From Amaurobius ferox (lineage: Eukaryota > Arthropoda > Arachnida > Araneae > Amaurobiidae): a stretch of DNA of 64,000 bases. The position numbers and the translations under genes are program-made. Each line of letters begins with the position of its first letter. The stretch's first letter is position 1. Location: positions 64,207,040-64,271,039 of the forward strand of contig OX578138.1 in NCBI GenBank assembly GCA_951213105.1, read 5' to 3'. This document shows positions 11,901 through 27,200 of the stretch, piece after piece. The notes under the pieces were generated by a model. That model ran no database searches. It was not told the origin of the DNA and saw nothing but the letters and a program-made list of their open reading frames with translations.

Positions 11901-14900
11901 CAAAATTAAAAGATAAGTCCAGAAAAAATTATGGCACAGGAAATTGTGTTCATTCGTCTCAACCCTCCACCCTACTATCCTGCTTACATGTTGAAAACGA
12001 AAGGGGGGAATGTGGCTAGCCATGAGAGAGAGCAGGTGAAAAGCAGGGATGAAAATGTTCAGCAAATCTGTTGGGTTTTTTTTTTCCAGAGAAGTTCCAT
12101 AACAGTTCCTCCTTTCTCGAAAATTTCCTAAACACTGTTTTCCCCAAAAATTTCCTAAGCAGTTTCATCTATTTTTCTAAAATTTCCTAAGCGGTTTCAT
12201 CAGGGACCACCACAATGCTTCACTCCATTTTTCATTAAGTATGGATAAGTCGCAGCTCTATGCTCTTTTTAAAAATGGAAAAGAGTTCCAAGTATGTAGG
12301 ATACAGTGCAGACCCACCACAACCATTTTGATTTTCCTGAATAAGGTACTTTTTTTTATTCCCCCCTTCATTTTTCATATCTCCAAAGAAATTATAATAA
12401 CTTGTATGACCACACCTTTCAAAAACAATGTGCTGCACAGTATTCATGCTGTTGCACACAATAGAAATTTCTAGGGGGTGGGGGAAACATCACATTTACG
12501 GGATGGAAATTCAGTCAATTAAAATTTTGTTACCAAATAGAGAAAGCGTGTTTTTTAACAGTTCCCAGAATTAATGCGAATTAATTTTTGCTAAAATGTG
12601 AACAAAAAGTATTACAGCAACTATAAAACATTATCTTAAGCTTTCTAACTGACCTCTTTAAATAACCAACATTGCATTTTCTCAAAAAAATCTGATTTTT
12701 CCATCTCTGGGAAAATATGCAAATCTTCAATTTTTTAAAATACTTTGATAGAATTCCCTTTCAATGAAATCCTATACTTTGATGAAATTGCTATTTAGGA
12801 TCAAAAATTACCGTTTAGTATCTATATATGGGTTTTTAATGTGTTTCATTTATTATTAACTAGCAGCATACCCGTTCTTCGTACGGAGTATATAATATAA
12901 ATAAACTTAAAATTCACAATCATGTGCAAATTCCTATAGTATACTTAATGGCATTTTTAATCAAAATATTCTGTTAAAATATTTAACATAATGCTCCTAA
13001 AGAGAAGTTAAGGAATGGCTGTTCTCGTTATTCAAAATTATCTTCACGGGTAGATCTGAAGAATAAAATATCCTCGCCTTTTTTGTAAGCAAATTTATAA
13101 AAAGTATGGAATTGAATCAATATATGCAAAATAATAGCGTATTGTATGGGACCCGTACCACTTATATACGCGAATATTAGAAGATATAACCTGCATTAGT
13201 AGATTACATATATAAATTGAAAATATCAATAAATCCGTAATCTTTAAACCAGTAGGCAGTAATTAATTCCAATATGTGCCCAAATGAAAGTGCTAAAATT
13301 ATATGGGAAGATAAACCTGTACTACTTATAATGTCATAGATTAGAAGATATGTCCTAGTGTTAGTAAAAGATTACCCGTATTATAATATTTAGTTTTAAA
13401 AATTATTGCCTATATATAGCAGATTACTTAATAAATTAAAAATATCAATAATCCCCGTATTCTTCATACCGGAAGGCTTGATTCCAATATATGCCAATAT
13501 ACATGTACTACTTATATTCTCTTACATTAGAAGATATACCCGTGCATTTGTAGAAGATTACTCGTACAACGTACAATATATGAGTTTCAACAATTTTTGT
13601 CGCAATTAAACAATGCCATAAGAAATTGAAAATATCAATAATCTCTGAATCAATAATCCCCGAAAACATCAATAATAATAATGTTTAAACATGAAGATCG
13701 TAATTGATATTATCCAGTCAAAAATACGATGGCAATGGAATTTATTTTATATACATATCTTCATCATTAAAATCGGAAAAGATTTAATAAAAATCATCTT
13801 CCTCATAAACACATTAAATTTAAATCCGTTGTTAAGCGACATGTTATGATTTGCTTCAAATAAATTGGTGGTCAAAATATCGTCTGAATATCTCTAATGA
13901 AGGTTTGGCGACATTTTAAAAAATCGCCAAATTTATCGCCAAGTGGGACTGTAGAACTGACAGTCCCACTTGGCGATAAATTGACGAACCATCATCAAAA
14001 TATTATCCCCTAAAAAAACACAATTTCATTTATTTAGTGCAATTTATCAATTTCAAAATATTTTTATGGATTTAAAAATATTTTTATCAATTTGGTGACA
14101 TTTTAAAAATTCGCTAAATGGGTTACTAAGTAGGGCGGTTGGACTGACAGACAAATGCTAACGAAACACCATTTCAGTACTTTCTTTTAACAAAACAAAA
14201 TAAAATACATTGATTTTCGTCATTTTTATCAACTTGGGGACATTTCAATCAATTTGGCAACTTTTAAGAAATTTGCCAAGTTAGAGATATCCAGCCAAAT
14301 TCCTAGCTCTAAATTCGCAGATCTGAATAAAATATCGCGATCCAGTTTGTATATACTAAATGAAAACACTAAAATATTATTAGAAGATATACCCATTCTA
14401 CTCTTTTTCTGTTTAAACAATTGGATAAATGAATTTATTGGGTAAACAGAATATGAGTTTATTAGCTAAACACAATATATAAGCTTAAAACCTCTTTGCT
14501 AAAATACATGAAAGTGATGTATGCAGTTCGCAATTAATATAATTAAAAAAAATCAAACCGTTCATTTATAAGATATATTTTAATATCCATTTATTTATTA
14601 TTCAAATCGAAAAAATAATAATAATCATTAACAAACACATTTAATTCCATTCCTTTGCCGAGCAACACAATATAAGATAGAATCTTCCTCATAAAATGCG
14701 AAATTATATAACCATTTCAATTTCTTTATACTTCTAATCATTGAGTAAAAGCTTGTGGAATATAAAACATGGAGGTAGATTTTTCCATTTAAATTCATGT
14801 TTAAAACAATTCATGCTTTCAGATAGTGACTATTTCATGCAAAAATCCTGCATCAAACTCAAAAATAAAGTTTTAATTCCCTTTGAAGCTTTAAACAAAC

Positions 14901-15247
14901 GATTTTTATCCTTTCCGTTTGGATAAACCACGGAGTTGGAGAGTAGAACTCCTATAAAAAAAGTTCCGTTTTTCATTATTATCTCGACAACCCCTGGTCT
15001 TAGAAACTCGAAACTTGGGCAAAATTTATCGGGGGCTATTTCAAGGCCACCCACAAAATTTCATTAAATTCGGTTCAGCCGTTCACTCGTGATGATGAGA
15101 CAAACGAAAGTTTCGTTTTTTACTAATATCTCGAGAACCACTGGTCGCAGAAATTCCAACCATAGACTAAATTTTAAGTGGGGCTATTTCTAGGCTACCC
15201 ACAAAATTTCATCAAATTCGGTTCAGCCGTTCTCCCGTGATGATGGA

Positions 15248-15279
<32 letters not shown>

Positions 15280-18200
15280 ATTTTCAATTTTATTTATATA
15301 GATAATTTATAAAAGACAGTTTAGCAATATTGTGGAAATTTGATGTAAACATGATCATCAATATATTTCATTTTACTTTTTAAATATTTTCCATTTTGTT
15401 CAATCTATTTGCATCCACTGATATTTTTATATTTATTGCACTTTTGATGCTGGCATATCATCTTTCAAACATGAAATTGAAATATATGTTTAGGATAAAA
15501 TTATTAAAACATTTTTATTTATTTAAGCATTTAAAATTATTTGGACTCATTAGAAATACATTGAAAAAGTATAAATTAGAACTTGATATATTTACATCTA
15601 AAATTGCATTTCTAATTTCAATTAAAAATTAACATCTTTCTCTTAATTTCATTAAAAGTATATAAGAAAAATATTTTTAGTTATTTAAAATATTTTAAAT
15701 AAAATCAGCATGGCAAAGAGCAAATGTAGACTTGGACAATTCAAAATATGTTGTGTTCTAAAATTATGTTAACTGCGAAATAACTACATTTTCCTCTTTC
15801 TTTTAAAGTTTCATCACCTTTTTAAAGTTTCATAATTTTTCTCACTGAAAAGGGGTTTTCAATTTATTTGAAAAATATAGTTGATCATTTTCAAATCAAG
15901 GCTGTAAAAGCATTTGATAAAATGGATCGAAGATACTACGCCCCAATTCAGGTGTAATAAAATTATTAATAAAATTATTTTTATATGCAACACAGATTAA
16001 ATTTTAGAAGGTTGACTACTAATGGCACATAATAATCTCTGACTTGCGCATTTGATGTTGATTTTTGTTTTTAATGTTAGAGTAATGAAATAGAAAAGAA
16101 AAATTAAGGAGTGTATAGATAATAAATCAGTGTCTGTATAATCAAATTTTTAAAGCTTTTGTATGAGAAGTTTTTACTATGATTTATTAAACTTAGAAAA
16201 TTCTTTAAAAAATCTAGTTTGTGATGTTCACACTGAATATTTGGATTTTTCTTAAATTCAGGTAAATATAAAATGATGGAGATAAAAGTAAAGAGTTAAA
16301 ACTTCATATTAAGAAAATGCCAATATCGTTTCAGTCAATAATTCTTGTGGCGCTGGGGTAAGTTAAGTAGTCCTGCATTGTATGCATTTCAATGGCGAAA
16401 TATCTGAAATATTTATTTAAACTGCCAATTTTGTAAATATAAATTATTGGCTCAATACAAAGTAAAACTGAAATAATAAAGAATATTTCTACGTATTCAA
16501 AATTATTTAACCTTTCAATTTATTTTTATCTCCAAACAGACTGTACTATATCCTACAACTATGAAAAAATACTGGTTAATTATACTCATAATTAGAGAAC
16601 CCTTAATTTAAAAATAATCAGAAATAAATATACTAAATACTAATCCTTTCTTCTGTGCCATATAACAATAGAGGCTACTTTCTTAACACTAATGACACCT
16701 AGATATAATTCTCAAAGCATTGTGGCATTTTCGAGCATTTCATCCATAGGAGTTTTATCGTCTCCTTTTAAAAACTCCATGCACAAAACATTTTGTTCTG
16801 AAAAGATGTTTCATGCTTTGGAACAACTTGTTTATGAACCCATTTTCGCACTTACTGAATAGTAAACAATGTCTTGCACTGCCTTCATCAAAACTGAATT
16901 TATAAATAAGTAAAGCTTAGTTGGTTACCATATTTCTAATGACCAATATGTCTTAGGCATTTAAAAATTAAATTAGGGCATTATTTTTCAACTGTTAATT
17001 TAAGAAATTTTGACTACATTTTTTAAAGGTGAAATTTTTTTTACTTGATATAAATATGTATTTTGAGCATGTAATATTTTCATATAATAATAGAGATTCG
17101 ATGTGAGCACCTTTTATACTGAACAATTTTATGGAACAGTTTACTGTACTAGTAAAAAATGTACCCAGTGTTGCCAAGGATTATCTTTTAAGTAAGGTTT
17201 TTAAAATTGATTTCATTCTATTCAATTTTTCAAAAGGTATAGTCATGCTCTGCCCACTTTTTAGCAATAATTTTTTAAAGCAAATAAACACAATTTACAT
17301 GTACACACTAAACACCTGTTAAATTACGCCCTCACTGATAAGCTAGAACTATAAACTAGCTTACAGGAAGGCATGGCTATTTCTTCCCCTATTTTCAATC
17401 CTTTACAAACAACATAATGACAGACAATGATTGGATATGGGATGTGACTTTTCATGAATGAAAATTTCTTATGCAAGGCGAATGGATCTGCCATTTTGTG
17501 TCAAACATGGTTTTATTAATTAATCTTTACAGAAAAAAGTCATATATAATACTAAAAAATATGAATTATTTTCCATGAATAACATGGCATTCGCCTAAAT
17601 TTAAACAATATCAAGACAAGGAAAGACACTAATAATGACTACTTTTACTGACTTTTTCTGAGGGGCAAACTCAAGCTCATGATGTACAATATCGACAGGC
17701 CTGATGCTTGCTTTTGTTATATTGAAGGGGGAGTGTGACCCTCCTCCCTTTACATCCCCTATGGGTGACCATGACTTCATATTTAATAAAATGATTGCAA
17801 AAGTTCATCTAATTTAAAAATAAGAAAAACATTTAAAATGTTATATCTGGTATTCATCTGGCATAGGTAACATTTTAAAGTCTTGTGCATTTCATTCACT
17901 CTTTGCATTTTCATTTAAAATGATTTTATTTTTATTTTATTTACCAATAAATAAAACTTCTTGAAATAAAACTTATGAAAATGTGAATTCCAATATACAT
18001 TTCACTTGTAATACCAAATTTTTTGCCAAATTTTCAGCCTCCCCAGTCAAAAATCTCACGCTACGCTACTGATAATGTTATACTGTTTGCTTAAGTGTTT
18101 ATAATGTTTAATTTTTTCCATATTATTTTTAAAATACAGAGCCATCATGATAGAATCAATCTTGGGCAAATTGTCTGATTGCCCTTTAACAAAACCTGAA

Positions 18201-21200
18201 TCCATGTTTACAATAAAATAAGGAACAAATAATTTAAACTCAAGTAGACCAAGAACAAATGGGTAAAATAATTATAAACAAATTGTAAATAAAATTAAAA
18301 GCAAACTACTTGCAAATATCTCAATAGAAACAGCACATAGTAGATTGTTGCATTACAGGTCGTTCAGGCCGCGTGATGTCACAGCCAATCACAGGCCGTT
18401 TTGTCTTTGAGTAGATTTTGCGGTTTTTCATTTCTTGATATTTAAATAAATAATTATTTTAACAGATTTTCGCTTGGATATTTGAAATCAGAAAAAAATT
18501 CTCTAAAAATATCAATTGGTTTTAAGAGCTTTTAAAAAAAATCGGATTTGTCCATTACCAATTTAAATATCATCAAATATGATTTTCACCAAATCCTATT
18601 TGCAATTGCAATTTTTTTTTCTTTCTGAAAACTGTAAAAAATGCCATCAATAATGCAACCCTTGATGGTACTTTTTACAGTTACATAGGCATTTTTTACA
18701 GTTATGAAATCTACGTACACTGTAAAATATTTGCAAGCATGCTACTGAAAGTTTCAAAGGAATCAGTTGTTCGTAATAGGGAGAAAAGTTCCTGATAGTT
18801 ATGATAATATATAAATATATATATTTTTGTATATATATATACAAAAATAACACTTTGGCAAACGATAATTAGCTGAATATTTCAGAAATGAAGTTTATTG
18901 GCAAATGATAATTAGCTGAATATTTCAGAAATGAAGCTGGAATTTTCATGAATATCTGTAATAGCGGCTTTTTTGATAATCGCCAAAATTATCAACAAAG
19001 TAGCTGAAAAAAATGAGCAACAGTTGCAGAATGTTTTACAGAGTATAAAAAATTTATAATACTTAAAATACTTTTAAGGACTCTATGAATCCTACAAATT
19101 TAATAAATAAACATGATAAACGTTACATGCACTAAACATACTTTGGTTGAAATAGTCCTATTTGGTGAGGTATCATGCATGAAGACCCGTAAAAAATGAG
19201 GTATGAGTTGTGGAAGATATACTTTAAATTCCGCCCCAAGAGCTATGACAACATGTTCTATTAGTAAAATGATAGTACTTTGCATGGAACTCTGGGGTGT
19301 CCAGTACACCTGTAGAAAAACATGGCAAAATATTAAGAAATTAATTTAAATGAAACAAATTGTCTCCAACTTAAAAAGAAAATAATTCACACTATTTGAA
19401 ACTTCCAATTTTTCAAATAATTATTATTTTGTACATAAATGATATGCAGCATTTTCAAATTTTAATGGAAGATAATTCAAGAAGTGCAGAAATTTCAAAT
19501 TTTAAATCAGTTTTTAATGTGTCAAAAATGCAGTCGAATTTTTGAAAATTTTAAAACAGATTTCTGCATATTTTCAAAAAATTAATTCAATGTTTCAGGG
19601 CAGGACATTAAAATCTCAACAAATGTTATAATATTGAAAATTTTACAGCAAATAATTTAATATGTAAGAAAGGTTAATATCTATTTAACCCAATAGAGTC
19701 ATAATCGATATATAATTTTTAGTTTTGCTTTGCAATAAATTTTAAAAGCTTAACTTTTATCAGTTTATCATATTATTACCTATTGTACCTATTATTTGCT
19801 ATTATTAAAGAATGTTTTACCTATAAATGTATTTACTATTTGTTAAAATTATATTACAAGTATTTAAAAGCTTTAAGTCAAAATTCTAAATAAGTTTATT
19901 AATAAAAATGTTAGTTACCTTCAGAAGACAAAATATATCATCGAGATAATTTCTTATATGAACCTTTACTATATTGATAATCTGACATAACTGCTGGAAC
20001 AAAAACTGAAAAAAAAAATATATTGAAATAAAAAGCAAGTTCTAAAAATATGAATTTCAAAAATTAGGAAACACATATTTTTTTGCTTAAACACATCTAT
20101 ACAAAATACTATACAAACAAAAATTTAAAATACATGATTTACAATGATGTAATTGGTTAAGCAAAACATTAGCTGAATTTTTTTCATTTATGTTGTCTGG
20201 CGGCACATAAATACGTATATTTCCATCTATTTAATTCAAAGCTTACTAATTTCTAAACATCTGTAGAATTCCCAAGATCATTTCACTTTCTAAGTTTTTT
20301 AAACAAAATAAAATATTTCATGCTTATATATCAATATTTTACCAAGGATTAACTAAACAGATTGAGCTGTAACAATCATGACATTTTAAATATTACAACT
20401 TTTTCATCCATTGGAAAATCCAGGTTAAAATATTAAAATATCAGAGTTATAACCACTATACTTCCAAAACCAAGAGCTCAATCTAAAATCCAATTAGATA
20501 AGCTTGTAGAGATTTCAAAGATCTACTAATTCTTGCTTATTGTTCATAGCCAGCACTTTCAGTTTTTGAGATATAAGCATTATAACCTTAAAAAATGGAA
20601 AATTTTCAATCTTCAACTTGACAAGACGATTACTTAACTATAACAGCTTTTTTAAAAATAAATATAGATTTAGAAAATAAAGTTCCTAATACATATTTTA
20701 TTTGAAAACTTCAAACTCCATCGAAAAAAATGAACTTCATTCAAATGACGGCATTGAAATATAAATTGCCAGGTTTAAACATCTCTGAAATGCGATCCAT
20801 TCCACGGTAATATTTTTTAAATTATCATAATACTACAATAATTTATTATATTTGAAAACTTCATCGAAAACAAATGAACTTTATTCATAACGTCATTGAA
20901 ATATAAATCACCTGGCTCTCTCTCTAAAAGCAGCATTTCATTCATAAAGATTTTTCCATTCCTTTCATTCATTACAATATTATAATAATTTATTTTATTT
21001 AAAAACTTAAAACCATGGAGGTACAAGTAATTTAACTCTGCTTAAAACTTCATCAAAAAAATCGTCTTCTTCTCTGTGGAAGACCCAGGCCGTCCGACTC
21101 ATCCAGGTCTTCTTCTCTGTGTAAAATCAATGAATGTTTCATTCATATCAGCTATATTACAGACTCCATGAGCTAAATAATTTTGAGTTAAAGAAATGCA

Positions 21201-24200
21201 GCAATTCTTATACAACTCATTCTACATCTTTTGGTTTTTACATTCTCCATAAGTAAAAATTAGGCTTCGTTGTAGAAATAATCACAGTTTGATGATCATT
21301 TAAACTCGAATATAATGTAATTGCGTTGTTTCAGTATGTAGATGCACAGAATTTAAGCAAAAATAAAGCGGTTTTAGGATGGATATAACACTAAATACGA
21401 ATTAAAAAGAACTTTAAAAATCACGATTTTGACACAAGATGGATGCTATATTTTATTTTGAAGTGGGTCATGTGATCTCTTCATATAATGATCAAGTGAT
21501 CTCTTCATATAAAGGGTGTAATTATTATTTTAATTTTTATTTAAAAAAACTACTGAATATATTTTGTTGAAATTTTTTTTTATATATTTTATGGGATAAT
21601 TTGAATATTTCCTAAAACTTTCAAAGCAATTAGTGAATTTTAAATTTGCTTAAAAAATGTTTGAAAAATTAGGTCCCATAGGGTTCAATGTATTTCATTT
21701 TTTCAACCCGGGTTCAATCCAAAATTAATTGAGTGATATTATTCATTTATATTCCCATAGGTCTGAACAACATACTAAAATTTCATTTTGATAAAGTCAT
21801 TTTTACAGCAGTTATCGTGCTAACGGCCAGACAGACAGACAGAATGAACAAAGCCATAAAAGCTTTTCAACTATGTTGCTGTAAAGTGTTAAAAATCATA
21901 CAAGTAAAGATTCTGGGAAAAAAATAATGAATTCTTGGAACAAATGTCTTTAGGAAGTCTGAAATGTAAAGTAGGGAAAAGTTTTTGCTTAAACATTGGA
22001 ACAACTTTCTAATTAGTCATAGGAGCACATATGATCACTTAATGATGGTAAAATTAGCATTATGTCTATGAGGTTTAAAATCCATTTTGGAAAAAATGAT
22101 CCTAAAAAAGGGTTTATTGCTTAATAGGGGTAGTAATTAAAAGGTGTTTCTCTGCACATATTTCCAACAAAATACAACACAATAGTAATAAAACAACAAT
22201 TCTCAAAAAGTAACCTACTTCTGTAAATGGTGCATCAGCTGTTTTGATGACATTAATGAAGGATGGCATAACCTGCTGCAGATAAGGCACAGCGCTAATA
22301 CCCATATTTTTAAATAAGAATGTTATTGCATGTACAGCCATCGTGTGATGCTGGTGAAGCAAAGGATCACGGATAATTTTCATCAAAGTCACAATGGCAA
22401 TTTGAGGGTAAAACTCATCAAGAGTTCCAGGCATATTGACCAGCATCTCACTAGCATTCATTTCTATAAAACAAAAAATGAATACATAGAAAAACATAAT
22501 TATATTAGTGTTTGGTATATCATTGTAACAAAATGGCATAAATAACAAGGATATATTTTATTAATTCCGTAAAGTTTGATACATGTGTTTAAGAAGTCGA
22601 AGGAAAATTAAAAAATTCTCTCTTGGTTATTGACTTCAAAATAGTTAATATGAGCCAGAAAGTGCTCATCCAGTCAACTCCTTACCTCCTCTAGACTACG
22701 GTTTTGTAGTATTTGATGCTCATCAGCAAGATAACTTGATGGGATGACCAGAGGACATAAAACTACTTTTAAAGTAAGAATTTTATAATTTTTTGGTGAA
22801 AGTTCAAAAATAATAATTTTTTTTGTCAGCAATAGTTAGTTCAAAGCACTTTTTAACCCTATTTACTATCAACAAAGCTGTCTATTGATGATACTGTCCT
22901 CAAAATGAACCTAAATTTCTAACGAACAGACCGCTGATATGTTATAATTATATTAAAAATAACAACCAAATATTATATAAGAAAAACCCTTCACCCTGTT
23001 TTTCTGTTACACTTAGTGACAAATTTGACAATTTTTAGAAAATGTTGCCAAATTGGTGATAATTCAATATTTTGGAAAATTAAGTTTAATTTCTCTTATA
23101 ATTTCTGTTTTTTGGCGAAAATTATTAATTTAATGCTCTTGATACAAAGTATAGTGAGTTTTACTGTTCGAGGGACTAGTACATTATTTTAGGGAGTCTA
23201 GGGGATCATAGATTAATTGCATTTCATTAGGGGTTCATATAATAAAATTAATAATACTGATCAGGAAAGGCGCATACTCTGCATGTGTTTGAGGATATGA
23301 GTATTACAAGAACTGCAGGTGAGTGGATGAAAGGGAATCTTTTACATAACTTTATGCACCCTATCATAGTGATGGACAAGATTATATGGCGTATCGATAG
23401 GCATCATTTAGTGATGTATTCCGCGGTATATGTGGAAACCCCAGGTCGTCCGACTCATCCAGAGGACTTGAGTAACCATTTGGACGACCGGTCCGCGGTA
23501 TATGTGTAGACGCTCTGGGAAAGAGCAGTGTTTTCACTCGCCAAGTTTGGCGGATTTTGGGAACCGAGAATTCTGTTGATGGCATTCGATTCCTGGCTAC
23601 AGAAGGTGAAAGTAGTCTGAGTGGCTGTTGAAAACCGCGGGCCGGGCTGGACCGGTGCCTATGACCCACGGCGATGATGTTTTCTGTTGAATAAATGCTT
23701 CAAAGTAACCCGAAATCTGTTAAAATTTACATCGTCTGACAAACCAAGTATACAGTGGCCAAATTATAAACAATTTAGACGTCATATAACATTGCCTCGG
23801 TGCTCCACAGGGGCCGGAACACATTAAACCCTTAATTGGTTCACAACATTCATGCCCACAAGTGGGATTCGAACTCATGACCCCAGCAATCCAGAGAGCA
23901 TAAGCTTGCCTTAGACCTCTCGGCTACCGAAGAGGATGTATCATTATCATCATTCCTTATTTTATTTTCAAATAGAAAAATTACTAAAAAAAATATGATC
24001 ATAAATTGAAGAAAATTGATGATACGATACGAATTGCAGATACAAAAACAATCGTATCGATACATTGTAAGTATCATACACAAGTGAACCAATTCAAAAA
24101 CTCGATGTATCATAAAGTCCTGTATTAATACACCATACAGCTATATCCATGCTACCCTGTCATATGATGGATTTAACATCTAATACAGTACATAATACAT

Positions 24201-27200
24201 ACCTATAGGATTAACTCACTAAAAATTTGTGCATGTTGATACATAATAAATGAACTTTATTATAAAAAGTACATTATATACGAAGGAATGTATACAGTGA
24301 AATGGGAATACTTGTTACAGAGATATCTTGACACCCCATAAATTTAATACTTTTAACCCTTTCGGGACGATTGGCACATCCGCATGTCGGTTGCGAACTT
24401 GCATTCAAGGACGGATGGCACGCACTCGTGACAGAGGAAATTTTACCGTAAACGGAGTGTGGCACGCATGCGTGCCTTCACGTGGAATGTTTTAATTTGT
24501 CTACTAGATGGCGTTAAATGTCCGTGGAACTAACTTCAATGTATTTTGCAGATGCATGACCTTGGCATAAGGAGGATCCAATGAATTATTTCTCCATTTG
24601 GAGCAGTGAAACAGGATTTTGTAATATAAACAGATTGTAATATAAACAGATAAATATGCAATTCTCGCAGCATCAACAATTTTTGAGTTTCGGGTGTTGG
24701 TTTTGTTTCAGCGTTATGATTTCGTTGGTGAATCATAGGAATATAAGAGAGTATTTTTTTTGTTTGGGTTTTAGAGGCAGTGAAATTATTCATTTATTTC
24801 GGATAAAAGAATGGAAGCAACTAACCAGTATTTTGTATTCAGATTTGTATGAAAAATATACATCAAATAAAATATAAATATTTCTTTTATTCCTGAAAAA
24901 AGTAGACTTCTGTGATGAATAGGTGATTTTTAGAGACTTTTTTTTTTAGAGTTAGGCTTAGCCCAAAAAATTTGCCGTTCTTTGGGAACAGTTCGGAAGC
25001 GAAGCGCTCCGTCTTTTGGGCCGCGGCAGCTCCGGATATGCCGCCGTCGCGAAAGGGTTAATCCCCTTGCTCAGAAGAAAAATTTATATTGGTAATAAAC
25101 TATAATTTAACATTGTTTATGAAGAAATATATTCAAGTGGCCTAATCAGAATTTTTTTGCTGATTTATGTAAAAGTATATATATAAATTTATATCTTAAA
25201 ATTTTGAAGTCATCCTGTTAAGGAAATCTGATGCAAAAGTGTTTATGGCTATATTTGACAACTTACTTTCAGTATCTGCATTATCTTTCATTTTAAAAGC
25301 AAGTTTTTATTTAGTACTGTTATGATCTTATGCATACCATATTCTGTGGAGAGGCACAGTCAGGTTGTAAACCCAATGGGTAGACCCCCACGCTAACGGT
25401 GATTGATTGATGTAAATAGCACATCACTTTAAATACAGATTCACATTCGGTTTTTTTTTTCTTGCTTTCTCTGTCTCTATACATTTATTTGAGAAATGGA
25501 TACTTATTTTTAATTACATAGAATTCATAGTTTTTAAAACCATTTCTTTTCTATTTGGCCAACTTAGCAATTTTTAAATGTTGCCAACTCACTAAAATGC
25601 AAAAAACTTGAAATATCTTGAGAACAGTTTAGTCTAGAGAAATGAGGTTAGTTTATTCACTTATCATCAATATTTATGTATAAAACAAGCATTTAATCTA
25701 TACATTTATGTATATTTAGTCTTTGTCGATTTTAGTAAACAATTTTGAGAGTGAAACAGTGTTCTATTTTTTTTCTGAATCGCGTCAAAACCAAATCAGC
25801 ATTTATGTAATGCACAAGTGACCTATACATTACCCCCTAACTACCAAATTTCATGAAATTTTGTGGGATGTTTTAAAATTTGAACTAAAGTGGAACATAC
25901 ATTGCACAGACACGTGCACACAGACATCATGCTAAAAATAGTTTGTTTGTATTCTAGAGCACCCAAAATGTGAAAATTCATCAAAAACTTGAAATTCAAT
26001 TTTTGATCTTATTCCAATACTTTTCCTATACATTAAGATCAAAACTTAATTATGATTTTGTAGGTCTCTAGGTTGCAGGTTCAGTGAGGTCCCAGTAATA
26101 TTTTTAAAAGAGAAGAAAGGATAAAGAAAAATAAAGCTGCCCTTTCAGGACAGCTTATTGAATTTCTTGAGAATATTACGAATATATAAACAGTATATTA
26201 ATTGAATCCTTTTTTAAATAGATAATTTAGAGTACTAATAGATAACTTCGAGCCAGCTTTCAGAAATAAAATAACTTTTCACTTAATCTCTGGAAGTCGT
26301 CCAGCTGATGGAGGCCCCCTTGGCTGTAGGCCTGGCTCTATAACCCACGAGTCGTACAGAAAGTTAAAATTAATTTGCCACAGGCAAGTGGATGAATACA
26401 ATTTTTGGCCCCTTATTGTAGTTAAAAAAGAAATAATAAAAATAAAACAATGTTACCTTGATTGTCAGTAGTTGTTGCAGTATTTCCTATGCTAAGAACA
26501 CTTTTGGATTCATTTGTTTGGTCAATCAATCCCAAATTGACTTTGTACTTAAAAGGATCAAGGGCACCCAATAGGCCCAGAACACGAATAGCCTGTAAAA
26601 AAAAGTATAGTTGGTCAAATGTATACTACCAAGAAGTAAATATTTTAAAGCACCATTACTTAAACTGAACATTATAATAACAAATAATGTTGAGTGTTGA
26701 AGACCCAGACCGTCTGACTCGTCCGAAGACTTGAGTAGCTGTTTGAACGGCCAGAAATAATGTTAAGAGTAATTTTTTGCTCAATACAAATTTACCTCTC
26801 ACATGAAAAGGGAAAAGTTATGCAATAAAAATTGAAGCAAGAAAATATTAAATTTTGAAACAAAATGACAGTTAAAACTTTTAAGTGGCATAATCAGAAC
26901 TTTGGCATGTTAGCATGGAAATCATAAACCTAAAATGGAATGCAAATTTAAATACTCATTTTCAATATTTTAAAATGCTGGTGTAAGTATTATTAAATAT
27001 TCAAATAATTTTAAGAATTTTTGCAATGAGAGCTTCAAAATTTAAAACCATAGAAATAAGAGAATAATAAGTGTGACAATGGAATTTACAATAAATAACA
27101 AGTTAAAAACTATTAAATTCGATGGTCATTTATAATAGTTGTCACGATATTAGTAGATATCTTGGAGGCACTATATTACACAAACAGTAGGCTTATGTGA

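Larger units (their letters stand above)
12859..15302. repeat. Long dispersed repeat, copy 1 (ends in (ACAG)n)
   Basis: About 2.4 kb, starting ACTAGCAGCATACCCGTTCT and ending TTTTATTTATATAGAT. A second copy lies at 45978-46991 and shares the start, internal blocks (ACAATCATGTGCAAATTCCT; AGAAGATATACC; GAAAATATCAATAATCCC) and the TCTCGACAACCCCTGGTC block. Internal units of roughly 200-250 bp recur. Near the end a ~170-bp unit with GGTTCAGCCGTT...CGTGATGATG is duplicated (about 14960-15110 and 15115-15250), followed by an (ACAG)n tract at 15249-15281. No coding part recognised. Similar ends occur in non-autonomous repeats of other arthropods, but I cannot assign a class. Confidence 0.7.
22464..26456 (-). 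other. TOR intron between exons 12 and 13
   Basis: 3,993 bp. It contains the 57-bp insertion at 23435-23491, a GC-richer stretch 23507-23760, a tRNA-like SINE head at 23855-23935, a piggyBac-type MITE at 24353-25061, and a decayed HINE-like 3' end around 25850-26040 (ACTACCAAATTTCATGAAAT ... CACACAGACATCATGCTAAA). The rest shows nothing recognisable. Confidence 0.6.

Noticed and set aside
23285..23669. Two overlapping frames of 74 and 95 codons on opposite strands
   Set aside because: Both run through the 57-bp insertion and its duplicated target, so they cannot be ancestral genes; the open frames reflect the GC-richer composition.
23855..23935. Functional tRNA(Leu/Ser) gene
   Set aside because: A and B boxes are present, but the 3' acceptor strand cannot be paired and the sequence runs on into repeat-like text; a SINE head is more likely.
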